This document shows, in pieces, positions 23,460-36,448 of a stretch of DNA of 64,000 bases (the stretch's first letter is position 1; every line of letters starts with the position of its first letter). The translations under genes were made by a program, and so were the position numbers. Below the pieces are notes generated by a model. The model made no database searches and had not been told where the DNA came from. It saw only the letters and a program-made list of their open reading frames with translations. This stretch comes from Seiridium cupressi (taxonomy: Eukaryota; Ascomycota; Sordariomycetes; Amphisphaeriales; Sporocadaceae): positions 372,001 to 436,000 of the forward strand of contig JARVKI010000004.1 of assembly GCA_036674765.1 (NCBI GenBank), given 5' to 3'.

Positions 23460-26400
23460 ATGCATGGGGGAGAGTGTGCTAAAAGTGATGATAGGGCGAC
23501 ATAACTTGGTTATGCTGGAAAAGGAGGGTCGCCATCAAGCGATGCAAGCGAGACCTAAACTCTCGTCCTAGATTATTTACGTAATTGGACAAACCATCAT
23601 CTTTCAATGTGTTGGATATTCCATTACAGAATCATACTTGGTGTATCATGAGGGATATGAATAATAGTATGTTATGATCACAAATGGGCTAGCGAAAAAC
23701 TCCTGCGCACAGGTTCAGGTACTCGGATGTTGCTATCATTAAGCTTCCCGATCTTACTGGTAGTATCTCTAGAGCACCCGTGGACGGCTTTTGAAACAAA
23801 GGTCGGAAGCTGTGAACTGTATGGCTCTGCGGAACTAGGATACAGGCTCGCGAGTAGTGACGCCCAAGCCTTTCTCTGCTTTACAAATAGCTTCACGCGG
23901 GATCACAAATGGTCGCAACCATATACAGGTATGCTCCTGGGGCACTGATTATGCACGGGACTTTCAACCACCTTACCGCTTTTCCCGAGAAACCTATGTC
24001 TGGCTGATCAACATCCGCTTGGGAATATAACAGGACATGGACCGCCACCAATTTCGCATAGATATTGCCCGAGGCTGCTTTTTGGCCTATACAACCGCTC
24101 ATTCAATGCGCCAAGGCATGGAAGTCGAGCTGAAAACATAAACACATATCATAAGTAGAAGTATTATCTAGGTTCTGTGCCATTTGTGTCACAGCATTTT
24201 TGGGAAGTGGCAGGGGGTCCAACAAGAGCATCATGGGGTCTGCCTGTAGCCGTGAAGTTATCTTGAGCTTTCTTTTCTCCGTGGCGGAATGAATCGGATG
24301 ATGGGTATATTAGCCATTGAATTCATCATATGCCCTGGGTTTGGAAATGATGGGACGAACCGGGTAGCTGCATGTTTGAAATGTGTTCATTTCAGCGGCT
24401 TCGGGGGCGGTCGAGTATGGGGAATCTGGGGAGCGTATGGAGAAAGCGGGATGCCAACCGAGCCGGCTGAGTTCAACGGCCAGACATTGGGGGAATGACG
24501 CACTAGATACAACCCGTCCCGTGTTTGAGTGCATCCTGGTTACAAAGTAGAGGTTGACAGGCGATGTTCCAACTCCCCTCGTCAGTGCGGTATAAAGAGT
24601 CTGAGAAGTGACAAAGCAGTGAATCGGGATCGAATACCCAGCTAGGCAAATAGGTACTCGTCGGAAGGTCTTGCAATAGACCAGCTACACCTAATCTCCC
24701 AAAAGTCGTCGTGGGCCGTGGCACCCGCAGGATACCTGCAGCATGCAGTAGGCGTTATTCACGGCTCAATGCAATGCGATGTTCCATTTTAGGGTTCCAC
24801 GTCTAGGTAATCTCGCAAGAAACGGCTGGCAAGGTTGCAACTATATGTCATTGTATTTCCAGGTCGGGAATTTGGTTGCATTCTTTCTCGCCTAAGCACG
24901 TGCATTTCGGATGATGCGCATTGAGAATATGCAATGATAACCTGGAAGATGCTGACGTACGCCCACGGCCTTCTCGGCCTCGGACGCAGGGTCAAGTTGG
25001 GAAGCGATATTACTCGGTACATAGGAACGATGGCAACAGATTGGTAGTACCCACGCCGGTGCAGTTTGGCGCATAAGCGACGAAGCTGGGCGACACTCGT
25101 GCTTTTCATTGGGGACATGAACCTTACTGTGGTTAGTACATTACTGATTTGCGAATCCTAGCTTGATTTGGTGTGCGCTTCCGTAGGATCTGCCAACTCA
25201 CTTCAATGGATGGCGGGCAGCGGGCAGCGGGGGACTTTGCGCTGAACTCTTTCTTTTCCTTTCTTCTAGACGTTGCGGTGGAAAGAATTCCATCACTTCG
25301 GCCGCCAGCCCGCCAGGGGTGGACAAGCTCAGCCTTTGCATCCCTGAAAGCCACGCGAGAAGCTTGACGGCAGGCCCACAGCATCCGCGCTGCTTTCCAT
25401 AACGGGCATGAGGGAGCCCACTTGAACTCCGACGTGATGAAACTAACTGATAGATGTGATCGGTCAAATTGTTAGCAAGCCATGCTGTCCATGGCAACAA
25501 TCAGAAAGAACGGCCGTCGCTTTGCGCGATGTTGGGCCCCGGTTGCGCCGCCCACAATAAGCCTGGGACCAGACATCTGTAACGGTAACGAGGCCAACAC
25601 CCCGGCTCTCTTCCCGTGGAAATCGCACCCATGCTGCAGCCCGGTTTCAAAGAGCCGGATATCTGTCTGTGCAAAGTCAATTCCATTCATGATGCGTGTT
25701 GCAGTTGAACCTTCGCAGTCGGAAGCCGATGATCAACGACCCTGAACGATCGGGAGCTTCAATCTATGACATGATGAGACGACGCATGGGAGTCACGTTG
25801 TCCATCTACTACGTAGTAACAGGCGAAGACATTATCCGGTGTCTTGGGTGTTGATCGCCAGCAGCACCGCGTCCGTTGGGTTAGTCTGTCAACATTCCCC
25901 GGGCGAGGGCATGCTTATTCGTCAAGTGCAGCTGCGGCACCCCGGTGAGCCAAGACAAAGCATTCCTTGCAATTGAGTTCCAAGAGAAGCTGCCAGAAAC
26001 TGCTGCCCTCGATTACCGGTGTGTGCGGAATAGTAGGCCGGATGGACCCTGTATGGCTTATGCCACTGCGTTGAGAAATAGTCGGGTCTGGTTTATGATT
26101 CTGACTCGTTCAGATACAGGTTCTAACCAGCCAAAATCAGAACTTTGTAGAAGTACAAACATATTGTGTAAACAAGTTGCTGAACAGCTTTCGTTGGGCG
26201 ATGACCTCAATAGTCTCTAGATTTTCGGGGTTTTCCATCACGACCGCAATGTCGGAGGTGGAAAATTACATTCCTGGAGATCGCGGAGGGGAGGGGTTGG
26301 AATGTGCGTCGGGTGTAAGTGATTGGCGAAGGAGTCTTGCACCACTGTGACGGATCCAAAGTGCATGCAGCTAGCTGGCAGATTCGGAAGGGTGGGTTTT

Positions 26401-28200
26401 CCCCTTGAGTATGGAATCCATTCTATGACAGTTCATTGGGCCATCATGAAATAGGTCCGGCTCACCTTGAGACCACAACACGGCAAGCCGGTAACTCTGA
26501 ATTTTGTAAGTGGAGTAAAGAAAGAGAAGAGAGAAGAGGCAGAACAATGTCCAGATACGATCACATGCTTTTCTTTTATTTTATTTTATTTTGTCTTATT
26601 TAGCCCCCAGTACCGCCGTCGGGAACACGTAAATGAAGAATACTCAAACCCCTACCACGACACGGAGGCGGTGGGGACTACTCGCCTCGCAAATGTCTGT
26701 GATTGGGGGTTGATTATATCTACTCCTTGTCGAAGATGTGTTCGGATTATTCTGTAAGATTGCCGCAGGCCCTTTCATGGTGGTGAACAGCCCTGTTATC
26801 GAGTGCTATACCGGCTCGTGCCAGTTGCTCCTTTCCTGACCTGGTAACCTCCGAGGACTCTGCGACGTCGGCTATGAGCCGGGATGCGTATGCACAGATA
26901 GGCGGGACGCGGGACAACCAACATACCTGCTCATGTTCAGGGTCGGACGGTGGGAAGATGAGGGAATGGAGCACCCGACACAGAACCGTTCGAAGTTACG
27001 CAATTTTGGGCTTTTCCTTTAACTGCCAGCCTTCCGCATCACTTCAGTCGTCGTCTGCTGCCAGTCTCCAGACTGTATACCTAACCCAGAATTCATTCCC
27101 AACTCTTTTTTCTTACCCCTTGAAGCCGAACGCCGGTCTTCGCCCGGCTTCCCCTTACCCACTTTACTGCAACTCGTATTCTCAAACTCTATCAGCACAC
27201 TTGCACCGTCACTTGGCTGTTGGTTGCTGTTGCACGACATTTTGGAGCTGTCGACCAAGTTTAAATCACATGCATCTGCATCGACAAGCAACCTTAACGG
27301 AGTCGCTCCGGACTTGGAGATTGGCGTCCGAGACAAAATAGAAAACCGTCCTCCGCAGAAAGACGGCACGCGACACGCATCTGACAATCAAGTACAATCA
27401 CACTGGTCGTCGCGGGCTCCCCTACTATTACGTACCACTGAGATCGCCGAAGACCCCGGACCCCATCGTGATGAATCTGTCGACACGCGACAAGTGGGCC
27501 TTCTAGAAGAAGTCCAAGGACCTTGGCCCCGGCTCTTGTCACTCAATAGCTCATAATTGCCTAAGGCGCAATCAAGTTGGATCGTCTGGTACTCATCTAG
27601 AGTGCCGCGGGGCAGTTCCGGAACCTAGACAAAGCCACTATTCACCTCGGCTGCCCCACTTGGGAGGAATTTGCGTCAAGGAAGCTCCCGGTCGACCACG
27701 AGCAATAGGAACACTGGTGTTGACAGGCTGCAGGCAGGCCGTTGCTTTTGGGACTGTTAGGCTGGAAAAGAGCAACACCCGATCGTCTGAAAAGTAACGC
27801 ATCACCTCGCATTCACTGGTACCTCGTCACCTCACACGCACAACCACTTGGCACTTCCTGTTGCCGCCCCCTTTCGTCGTTGTCGACTTTTCAGCATCCC
27901 CCGACGATTCTCTTCGAGGCGGCCGACGTCGAGGGAGGGGCGTTTAAGTTGCCCTGCTTACCCAGACGATTCGAGATTCGACCAACCGCAGCAACGCATT
28001 TGCTCATCCCGTGGTCTGATTCCAAGTCGTGCGACCATAATCGTGGCTGGCTCTCACTTGCATACGTCCGGGGAAACGAACCGACACGCGCGACAGTTTT
28101 CTTTTTCGTTCGTTGCTATTACTGTCGCATTTACCGGTAATCCTGGATCAGATAACGCTCGATAAGGCACAGTACTCTCGGGCTTCAATTTGGTGCTGCT
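23460..28200. other. 4.7-kb gene-poor stretch
   Basis: Many frames of 60-155 codons occur but overlap on opposite strands and show no domain or exon chain. A TTTTA microsatellite lies near 26574-26600. The stretch from about 27.0 kb is pyrimidine-rich and may be the promoter and long leader of the folliculin-like gene. No recognisable transposon remains were found by eye. Confidence 0.45.
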
Positions 28201-28216
28201 GGCGTTGCCAGACGTC

Positions 28217-30486
28217 ATGGCTTCTATTGTAAGTACCACGGTTTCAATTTAAGCACCTCCGATTCGTTTTTTTTTTATCTGCATTCTTGACATCCCTCAC
28301 CACATCCCACGCCTTCACCGCCTCGTCCGTCCAGGCCGTTTGTGTAGCCCCCACGCCCGTTGCTGAAGCCAGCACATCTGCTGTCATTTCTCATCTCGCC
28401 CTGCCATTCGGCGCAGGACAAGCTTCTGACACCGGGCGCATCCTTCTTGCGGTACGGAGCGAGGCGCACATGTGCTGTCAATGACCTCCCCGTGCAATGC
28501 GACTTATTTGGCAACCAGGATTATGGCTTACCAAAGTTCCAATGATCGCCACGATGCTACGTTGGGCTCACCTTATTTCGACCCCCTTGCGCAGTGACGT
28601 TTCCCGGGTCGCCGTCTCCCAAACCGCACCTGGCTCTCCTTCGCTTCCTGATTTGGAACCTTTGACTGCTTATCCTCAATTTCTGACTGCAATACCTCCC
28701 CGTCTATCGCATTTATTGCCTCAGAAACCCATCTCCGTTGACCCCCACCCTTGATCTGGATTCAGTCAAATTCTTATATTCCCTGGTGTCTCGTACTGTT
28801 CTGGCGCGTCATTCGCGCACATCCATCCCCCTTTGCACTTGACCGTGACCATGCCTCGAAAGCATCTGCTTTGCTGCACAGATCCCTAAATTTGCAATGG
28901 TCATCACTCAGAGACCGGCTTTGACGCCTTCTTTGCTAACCTCGCATATTCAGCTATGCCTGGCACACTACTGCGATCTACATGGGCCTACCCCTCTCAT
29001 GGTCACGGAGGGTTTACCGGTGCCCTGCTCACGATGCTACGATGAGACGACCGACACAGAACGACCACAGACGAGCGGGATGGGTAGTGTACATCCCTCG
29101 GTAGCAGATGCTATGCGCAAAATGACTTTGAACGTTCCTCGGAGCTCCAGTTCACCCGCGACAGACCAAGAAGCGCAACGAGCGACAATGCGGCGGGCAG
29201 CGAAAATGGGTGTGGACAAATCCACAACGGCTTCTGCGGTCGAAACTCCACCACAGAGCCCCCGCGATGCGCCGGAAGGCTTTAAAGAGCAAGGCAAAGG
29301 CGGTCTTCGTAGGGACTCAAGCTTCCGGCGGACATACGACGACTACGTAACTAAGCGTGCCAACCCCTGTCAGAACTGCGCACTCACCTTACCGAAGCGC
29401 CAAGATAGCAATGCTAGCAAGAACGATACATCAAATACGGATGATAAGGCTGAGCGTCCGGGGCCGACACTGAGAACCAGAGCTCCGTACGCGCGCGTGT
29501 ATGGGGGCAATAGTCGGGATGCCAGTCCTCCCAACTCTACTCCACAGTCCTCGTGTACCTCAGATGATGAAGAGGTCTCTCCTACCGACACCGCTCGCGG
29601 CACCTCGGGTCATAGACCGACAACGTCGGCTTCACGATCCAGCATATCATCTAAGTCGAGCATGAATACACACACGCATTTCCTCGATTACACCAGCACA
29701 CACGAACCACAAATCGCAAATACCTACTCCATCGTACGCAACTCTTGCTTACGCACGCTTTCTTTTGAAACATTGCCGCGGCGGGCAGAACATGGCTCAG
29801 TCAACAACTCCGCGCTGAATAGCCCTGTATCAGGTGTTCCGCCGTCGCTACCACCTTATACATTGCCATCTCTTTCTGCGAACCCGGGTTATATCAGCGC
29901 CCCACCCACACCTCAGTCCGCGGCAGCTGGCGGCCCCATCTTCTTTGGTGACTCGATCAATGGATACACGACTGCATATATCTTCCGGATACCGGACATG
30001 CACGCCCGTGGCCGGAAGCGGGTGTATGCGTTCTTAGCCTTGACCACGCATCGCGAAAGGCTTGCCATGAAAGTCTTCGGCTTCATCGCAACGGCCTTTC
30101 GGGATTTGGCGGCGTGGGTGCAGGATCTGGCAGAAGCTGAAGCAGAGCGCGAGCGGGAGAGGGAGGAACGTGGTGGACCCACGAGTGGAATGAGCTCCTA
30201 CGGTGGTGGATACGAACGAGGCCCTCGTGATAGCGGCGTTGGTCTTGGACTCGGCGGAGGAAGTGTGTCTGACCGCGACAGAGACAGCGGGAGCAGCTTC
30301 TTGACTGGTGGCGGGCGCAGCACCTTTGCTAACAGAATGGGAATGGGTGGGTCTATGGGGCCTGGTGGCTTTGCACCAAAGGCGCGTGGCCTCGCCGAGC
30401 TAGTTGGACTGCCGGACTTCTTCATAGAGCTGCACGCAAGATTTGTGCGTCTCTTACTGGATCTGGGTGTCGTGCTCGGCTCTTAG
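28217..30486 (+). CDS. Folliculin / Lst7 orthologue (Rag-Gtr GTPase regulator)
   Basis: I place the start in a 12-nt exon (28217-28228, MASI), joined over a 725-nt intron to 28954-30486, giving 514 residues. The acceptor GCTAAC...CATATTCAG at 28953 and the resulting start (MASI-LCLAHYCDLHGP) match how folliculins begin. The alternative is an uninterrupted start at 28897. The longin domain is recognisable by CDLHGPTPLMVTEG, NTYSIVRNSCLRTLSFE, GGPIFFGD and the AxGRKRVYAF segment. The last aligns with the folliculin loop carrying the catalytic arginine finger. Long Ser/Thr-rich insertions lie between conserved blocks, with an EREREREE stretch and Gly-rich tail near the C-terminus. Folliculin activates GTP hydrolysis by Gtr2/RagC-type GTPases at the vacuole and so signals amino-acid supply to TORC1. 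Confidence 0.88.
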
Positions 30487-30499
30487 GCTTGTCCTAGGG

Positions 30500-31785
30500 C
30501 TCGAGTAGAGGCCAGAACGGGAGGATATTCTTTCAAGACGGCGGCCGGTGTGTACTGAAGAGGACAACAGAAAGAAATGTTGTGTTCCGTTGCGTCGAGG
30601 AGTCATCTTTTAGCCTCCGACTGCACATCATCAAACGATACCCCGCTGGAACCGCACCGCAAAGTGCTTGGGTCCAGCATTGTACAACATCTCTTTACGA
30701 GTTCCGGTGGTGGAGGCCTGGTTGTCGCGTAGACGATGGCTGCCACATCGGCCATAGGACGCCTTCGGACATGCGTCATCTAGAATCTAGATGGCATCTT
30801 ATGCCCAGAGTGTTTGGGTTGACGCCTCTGGGCTGGTGTCAGCAGCGGCATCTGAAAAAGAAAGGACACTGCTGGTCGGTAACGATGAATGAACCTCCAC
30901 GGCTTTCTTAGCTTCGTCAATTCCTCCCTCCCTGCTGCCTTGCTGCGGCATTTGTATTATAGTCTAGGGAACTTGGAGGGAGAATAGAGGAAGACCTAAG
31001 ATGGGAAACGGGAAAATGGGATAGACAAAGACCTTGGACTCGCATTGGTAGAATGAGAGGCACGAAAAAGCATACCTACAGAAGAAGGGAAAAGCGAGAA
31101 TGAGGTTTTTGTGCGGCTCTCAAAATTTGTAGATGACGACAGACGAGACTTCATCAGTCTCCTTTAATGAACAGACGTTTCTCACTTAGACGCCGAGCTC
31201 TGTACGCTTGCAGTTGTGAACTTTATAGATGGCGTGCTTCGATTTGCGCAACTCGCAATGTGCGGGATCAGCGGTCAAGGAATCGGGCCGCTGGGCCAAG
31301 ATCAATTTGTTATCACGACATATTCCGTCAAGCACGCGATGGATTGCATGGCGACATTAGTAAATTGTTCTGCACTGTGTATTGGCTTTGGTATTCGGCA
31401 TTTGTACGACGGTGGATTTGGCTGCGCTTCTAAGTCATTTGAGAATGGTTTTGGGGTAGGGCCGTATGGATGGATGTCACTGGTGACTGGTCACGACATT
31501 CAAGATTGTCATTAACCTGAAATATTAACACCAGCTTTGCGTACAAAATAGTAGGCCGTAGGTGGAGGCAAGTGTACACATTGGGATACGCGGGTTGCAA
31601 ACGCTGCTTTAGTTGCTTGCTATATGTTACAGCGTACCACAGCAGATAGATCGAAGCCAGCATTGGCTTGACCTTGCTGTGATACTCTCTGAAGCACCCC
31701 GTGCCTCCATGCTACACAAGATTATGGTAACAAATGCCCCCCTCAACCATACGCCGGTCCAATCCCAACCACAAGAATTGGTAGA
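30500..31785. other. Convergent intergenic stretch (folliculin and Rpt3 3' flanks)
   Basis: The two neighbouring genes point at each other here. Only short frames without features are seen; the stretch should hold both 3' UTRs. Confidence 0.5.
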
Positions 31786-31791
31786 AAACCC

Positions 31792-33121
31792 TTATTTGTA
31801 GAAATCGAATTTGTTGTCGTCAGATGTACCCTTCACCTGGGCAGAGTAAGCATCCTCCAGATCCGACTGAATGATGTTGTATCGATTCTTCCTCACTGCC
31901 CGTAGACCAGCTTCTTGCATGATGGCAGCAATGACGGCACCACTCAGAGGATCATTCCTCGTAATCAAACTGTCCAGATCCACCTCAGGCGCCAGGCTCA
32001 TCTTTCCGGCGATGGTGGAAAAGATAAGTCGTCGTTCTCTGCGGTCCTTCAGGTTGGGGAATTCAATCTTTCGGTCTAGACGACCTGGTCGTAGCAAGGC
32101 AGGGTCAAGAGTATCAGCACGATTCGTGGCCATGATGACCTTGACGTTGGAAGTCTGGTCAAAACCGTCCATTTGATTTAGAAGCTCCAGCAGAATACGT
32201 TGAACCTCTCTGTCGGCACCGGTCTGGGCGTCGAAACGCTTAGTGGCGATAGCGTCGATCTCGTCGATGAAAATGATAGCGGGCGAGTTCTCGCGCGCCA
32301 TTCGGAATACATCGCGCACCATTCTTGGACCCTCACCGAGGTACTTCTGTACGAACTCGGAGCCAACAACACGGATGAAGTTGGCAGTCGTCGAGTTGGC
32401 AACAGCCTTAACCAACATGGTCTTTCCAGTTCCGGGAGGTCCGTACAATAGCACACCACGCGGAGGGTCGATACCAATCTGCTTGTAAAGGTCGAATTGG
32501 GTGAGAGGTAGCTCAACAGCTTCTCGGATCTCCTGCTTCTGCATATCGAGACCACCAACATCGGCGTAAGTCACGTCGGGCTTCTCGTCGGCACCAAGCA
32601 TAGCGATGGAAGAGTCGGCCTCGGGGGGTAGGATGTCGACAAGGGCATTGGAGTGGCGATGAAGAGCCACGGAAGAGGATGGCTTGAGCTTCTCGCGGTC
32701 GAGAGTAGAGAGGATACGCACGACGTAGTTGGAGCCCGTGCTAGATTGTACGATACCAGTGCTGTTGCCACGTTAGAACGAGGGTTTTCGACTTGCGCCT
32801 AGAAGGACGGGCAAGCGCTTCTTACTTCTGGTCAATTGCCTCCATGAATTGTCCAATGACCAGCGGCACACTCTGGATTCGCTTGATCTCCTCCTGTGCC
32901 CGAACAAGCTCACGCTTCAAACTTCTCTGCTCATCCTTGATGTACTCCTCCTGAAGCTGGATGTACTCCAAATGCCGTTGCAGCTTCTTTAATGTGGCGT
33001 ACTCATCTCCTCCTTGTGACGACAGGCCCTCGATGTTCTCAACATTGGGGATGGTGGAAGGGATGGGTTTGTTGTGAGGCGCCACCGTGTTGGCTGGGTT
33101 CTCTACCGCGACGTCGCCCAT
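31792..33121 (-). CDS. RPT3: 26S proteasome regulatory ATPase subunit Rpt3
   Basis: Two exons, 33121-32826 and 32761-31792, flank a 64-nt intron (phase 2) and give 421 residues, the normal length. Residues about 40-95 form the N-terminal coiled coil ([20 protein letters not shown]). The OB domain and AAA ATPase module follow, with Walker A GPPGTGKT, Walker B IIFIDEID and the second region of homology ending in [11 protein letters not shown]. The C-terminus KFDFYK is typical of Rpt3, distinguishing it from other Rpt subunits. Rpt3 is one of six ATPases in the proteasome base ring that unfold and translocate ubiquitylated substrates in cytosol and nucleus. Frame and motifs are intact. Confidence 0.96.
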
Positions 33122-33129
33122 GGTGACTA

Positions 33130-34540
33130 TTTGTTATCGGTTGATTACTTGGTTGAGTCGGCGTGGTTGATGAAGTCGCAGGCTACCGTCGGAGTGGGAT
33201 CGTGAGATGGTTATCGTGGAGATGAAATGGTTTGGGGTTTTTCTGGGATTATGGAATACGATGGATGAAGTCAGCTAAGAGAGCTACGACAGCCTTTCAG
33301 CCTTGAGCTCGGGCCCATCGAGATGCAAGCTAGACAAAACGGGGCAATGGCAATGGCAGTTGCCGGCAGCCTCCGCCATCTGCGCGCTGGAACACCACCC
33401 TGCAGTGATTACAGTATAACCAACATAACCTAGATGCATTTATTATGTTCTCTAGGCTGAATGTGCTTGCATGCAGGTTGCTACTCGTCTTGACTCCAAT
33501 TCCGAATGCCAGAGACCAACTTTTGTGGCCAGCAGGCAGCTAGAGTTGGATGCAGATGACTTGTTGCATGTAGGAAACAGGCTGGGGTTGTCATGGCACC
33601 AATTCCATTGTATGATGGGGGGATTTGACCTCACTCTCTGAATCCTAAACTATAAAGGCACTACTGTATTATGTCTATACTGTTTGAAATAGAGTCACAT
33701 ACACCAGATCTTACTCCGCAATTTCCTCGAGGCTCGGCAAACGCTACCAGAAACCCCTGGGTACATTGTATTCCAGCGTCACTTTGGGCATCTTATTGGA
33801 TCAGCTGGTCTCGTCAACTCAGGGCGACAACCAGTCTAGCGGACCCACCAGCGTCAGTTGAATGCAACTCTGACCATTAGGACGTCAAGTCCGACATCGC
33901 CCGGCTGGAGTTAGTCAGTCTGGCAACTTGGATCGAACGGTTCCCCTAGTTTTGTGGTGCTACAGTAGCTGAATGCACTGTGCCACTCATGCATCGCTGG
34001 CGCATGTTGCATGTGCTTGGCCCACAGCTGCCAGGCTGCTCGCCCTGCCTCTCCTCGAGACCTGGGATTGCTTTGATCGTCGGTACAGTATTGCTGACCG
34101 GTGCCACAGTGCAGGGTGCTGAGTGCTGAGTTACCGAGCCATTAAGGCACAATGCCAAAAGCTTCGACCTTACCAAGGTCCCAACCATCCAGGCTAGCCA
34201 ACCAACGGCGGCAGACTGGGACCCTCAGGCTGCCGTGCAGCTCCATCCCGTCCCGACTTCCCTCCTGCTGCGGGTGTTCAAGTGACTCCTTCGCCTTTAC
34301 CTCAACCTCCATCACCTCGTCCATTAAATGTAGGCAACCTCTTCCTTATTCAAAACCCGCGGAGTTGGTGGCTGTTCTCCAAGCACCACGTTTCATTGTC
34401 AGCTGGTTTCCCTTTCCTACCAGACATTCGCCGTGTTCGTCTTATCGCTGCTATCTACACTACCTTACCGACGCCTTACCGTACCGAAGCCGTTGCGTGA
34501 TTCCCAACCGATCCCAGTACAGCCTCGGCTTACAGGCCAC
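33130..34540. other. Divergent promoter region between RPT3 and a small gene
   Basis: The two neighbours are transcribed away from each other. An in-frame open stretch extends the downstream gene back to 34152, but it reads as low-complexity leader sequence. No separate gene is seen. Confidence 0.5.
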
Positions 34541-34544
34541 AATC

Positions 34545-35090
34545 ATGTCTTCCACAATTGCTATTCCTTCCGCTCGGGGCTCGAGTTCCTCCTATGGCAA
34601 CAGCCCAAATGTAGCCTCAAGCTCGTCGTCATCGTATTCGACGTCCCCGCAGACCCCGGAGTTGAGCAAGGCGACACCCTCGCAATCAAGCGGGCCTTAC
34701 TTGCACCAGCGCCGGCCAAGCCTCCTCAGTACGTGCGGCCTATACTACTACATCGCCTGTGATTATGTGTGCTCTATGCTGATCGACTTCTAGGCACTGA
34801 ATTCTGCAAAGATGAGTGCACCGTTATCAACATTGGTGATCCCGATGGCCCACCCCGCCTTGTATGTCTGCGTCCCCACCGGCCATTTACTGCCCCGGCC
34901 TACTCCACGATACTAACAATGACGCCCCTAGATCTCCTACCTGTCCTCTAGCCAAGGCTTTGTATGGAATCCAGAAATCTTCCTACCGTCTTACGTCGAC
35001 TGCGAATATGTCCCCTTAGAGAACAGACGAGAGCCGGTGCACGAGATTCGACTTTCCGATGACGAGATCAAGAATATGCTGCCACAATAA
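34545..35090 (+). CDS. Small unrecognised protein, three exons
   Basis: Exons 34545-34728, 34794-34861 and 34932-35090 give 136 residues; both introns have good sites (GTACGT...CTAG, GTATGT...CTAG) and all phases close. The first 60 residues are Ser-rich and disordered (SSSSYGNSPN, SSSSSSYSTSPQTPE). The C-terminal 75 residues look like a compact conserved domain rich in acidic and aromatic residues (INIGDPDGPPRL, SQGFVWNPEIFLPSYVDCEY) and end in an acidic tail (LSDDEIKNML). No signal peptide, membrane segment or known domain is visible. I do not assign a function. The frame stays open upstream to 34152, so a longer start is possible but less likely. Confidence 0.68.
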
Positions 35091-35094
35091 GCTG

Positions 35095-36445
35095 CGCCAT
35101 GACGGAGTGACCACCTGCCCTTTCTGGCTCTAGACCCAGAGCTCATGGGGAGTACACGACACTCGATTTCATGCTGTCCTGGCCATTGTGGTCGGCTATT
35201 TGGCTCAGCCTCGGATGGCTTATGCGTCTTGGGCGAAGACGACATATGTTACTATACACTATAACATCACGAACGGGTTTTGATCCTTAACGTCCCGCCA
35301 TGATTCATGGCTAGATTGAACGATTCGGACACATACAGGCTTGGGAGTTAATGCACATCGCAAGGAGTCCTCTATGGTTGTTGCGATTTTCTTGTTGGGA
35401 ACTGATTTAAAGCGGCGTTTGGCTTTCCGAGCAATGGCGTCCTTTCGCCGAGATGCAATTAGGTTTGCCGGCTGTGTACTGCGTCTGCGTGCCTTTCGTG
35501 GGCGTTATATGGGCTAGGTACAAGGTCCCCCATCTCCGTCACTAGTTTAGATGGAGAAATTCCCGTTTAAACACATTTTGTTTGCTGAATCATTGCCGTG
35601 AAACATAGCGTCGTAGTTGCAATCCCTAGGCCAGCCTCGCCATGATGAAATGGCTGATTCTCAGCCCAACGAAAACGTTCAACATCGAACCCAAGCCCAA
35701 AGCGCCGGCAAGTAGAAGAGTGATTTATCGCATCTCAAAGCTGTGAAAGAAACGTTATGAAATACTTGACTAAGAGCTTGAATATCTTTATGGCCAGCCT
35801 TAAACCATTACAACATCGGTTTATTGTACTGTTTCAAATCCATCAGGGACGAAACTTAGTCAGTCTGGAACCTGCATGCGACGCGAGAGCGGTGACGTTG
35901 CTCCGTCTTCGCACAGTGAACATGGCATAGTTAGCACATGCCCCGCTATCCGATAGCACACTCGACCTGCTAACGTTTACCATAATACGCCCACTTGCAT
36001 GGGGCTGGGGGTTAGTGCCGGGATTGCCAGTCCGGGATAGTGCGAGGATCGACCGGGGTTTGGCGACTAATGTGGCCTAGGCCGGACCATTTGCATAGGG
36101 GTCCAGCTTTGAAACTATCCCGCGATTCTAATATCGTAGACAGAGCTTGAAAACAAGATCATTTCCATCCTCGACGCCTTTTTAACGACATATAGGGTGT
36201 TATATTTTAGCTTCGTTCTTTCTGCACCATTCTAATTTTGGTCGGAGTAACACACGTTACAAAACAGAGCTGGACATTAACTAATCTTATGGACCATACC
36301 ATTTATTTTATGGAAGCAGAAAATATTTCCTTGAAAGAATATCACTGGCACTGTTACGAATTAAAATGCTATAACCAGCTGACTTCCAAAGTTATATTGT
36401 TGGTGACTTGAGTATAGAAGTATAGATCAAGAAAGTCGAAAAAGC
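35095..36445. other. Convergent intergenic stretch without a supported gene
   Basis: This lies between the 3' ends of a plus-strand and a minus-strand gene. The part after about 36.1 kb is A/T-rich. Nothing coding is recognised. Confidence 0.5.
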
Positions 36446-36448
36446 ACT

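Noticed and set aside
28897..28953. ATG at 28897 as the folliculin start
   Set aside because: The 19 codons it adds are unlike folliculin N-termini and contain a branch-point and acceptor pattern; kept only as an alternative.
34152..34544. Longer N-terminus for the small gene at 34545
   Set aside because: The extension is low-complexity leader-like sequence with no conserved feature, and the downstream ATG begins the Ser-rich region typical of protein starts.
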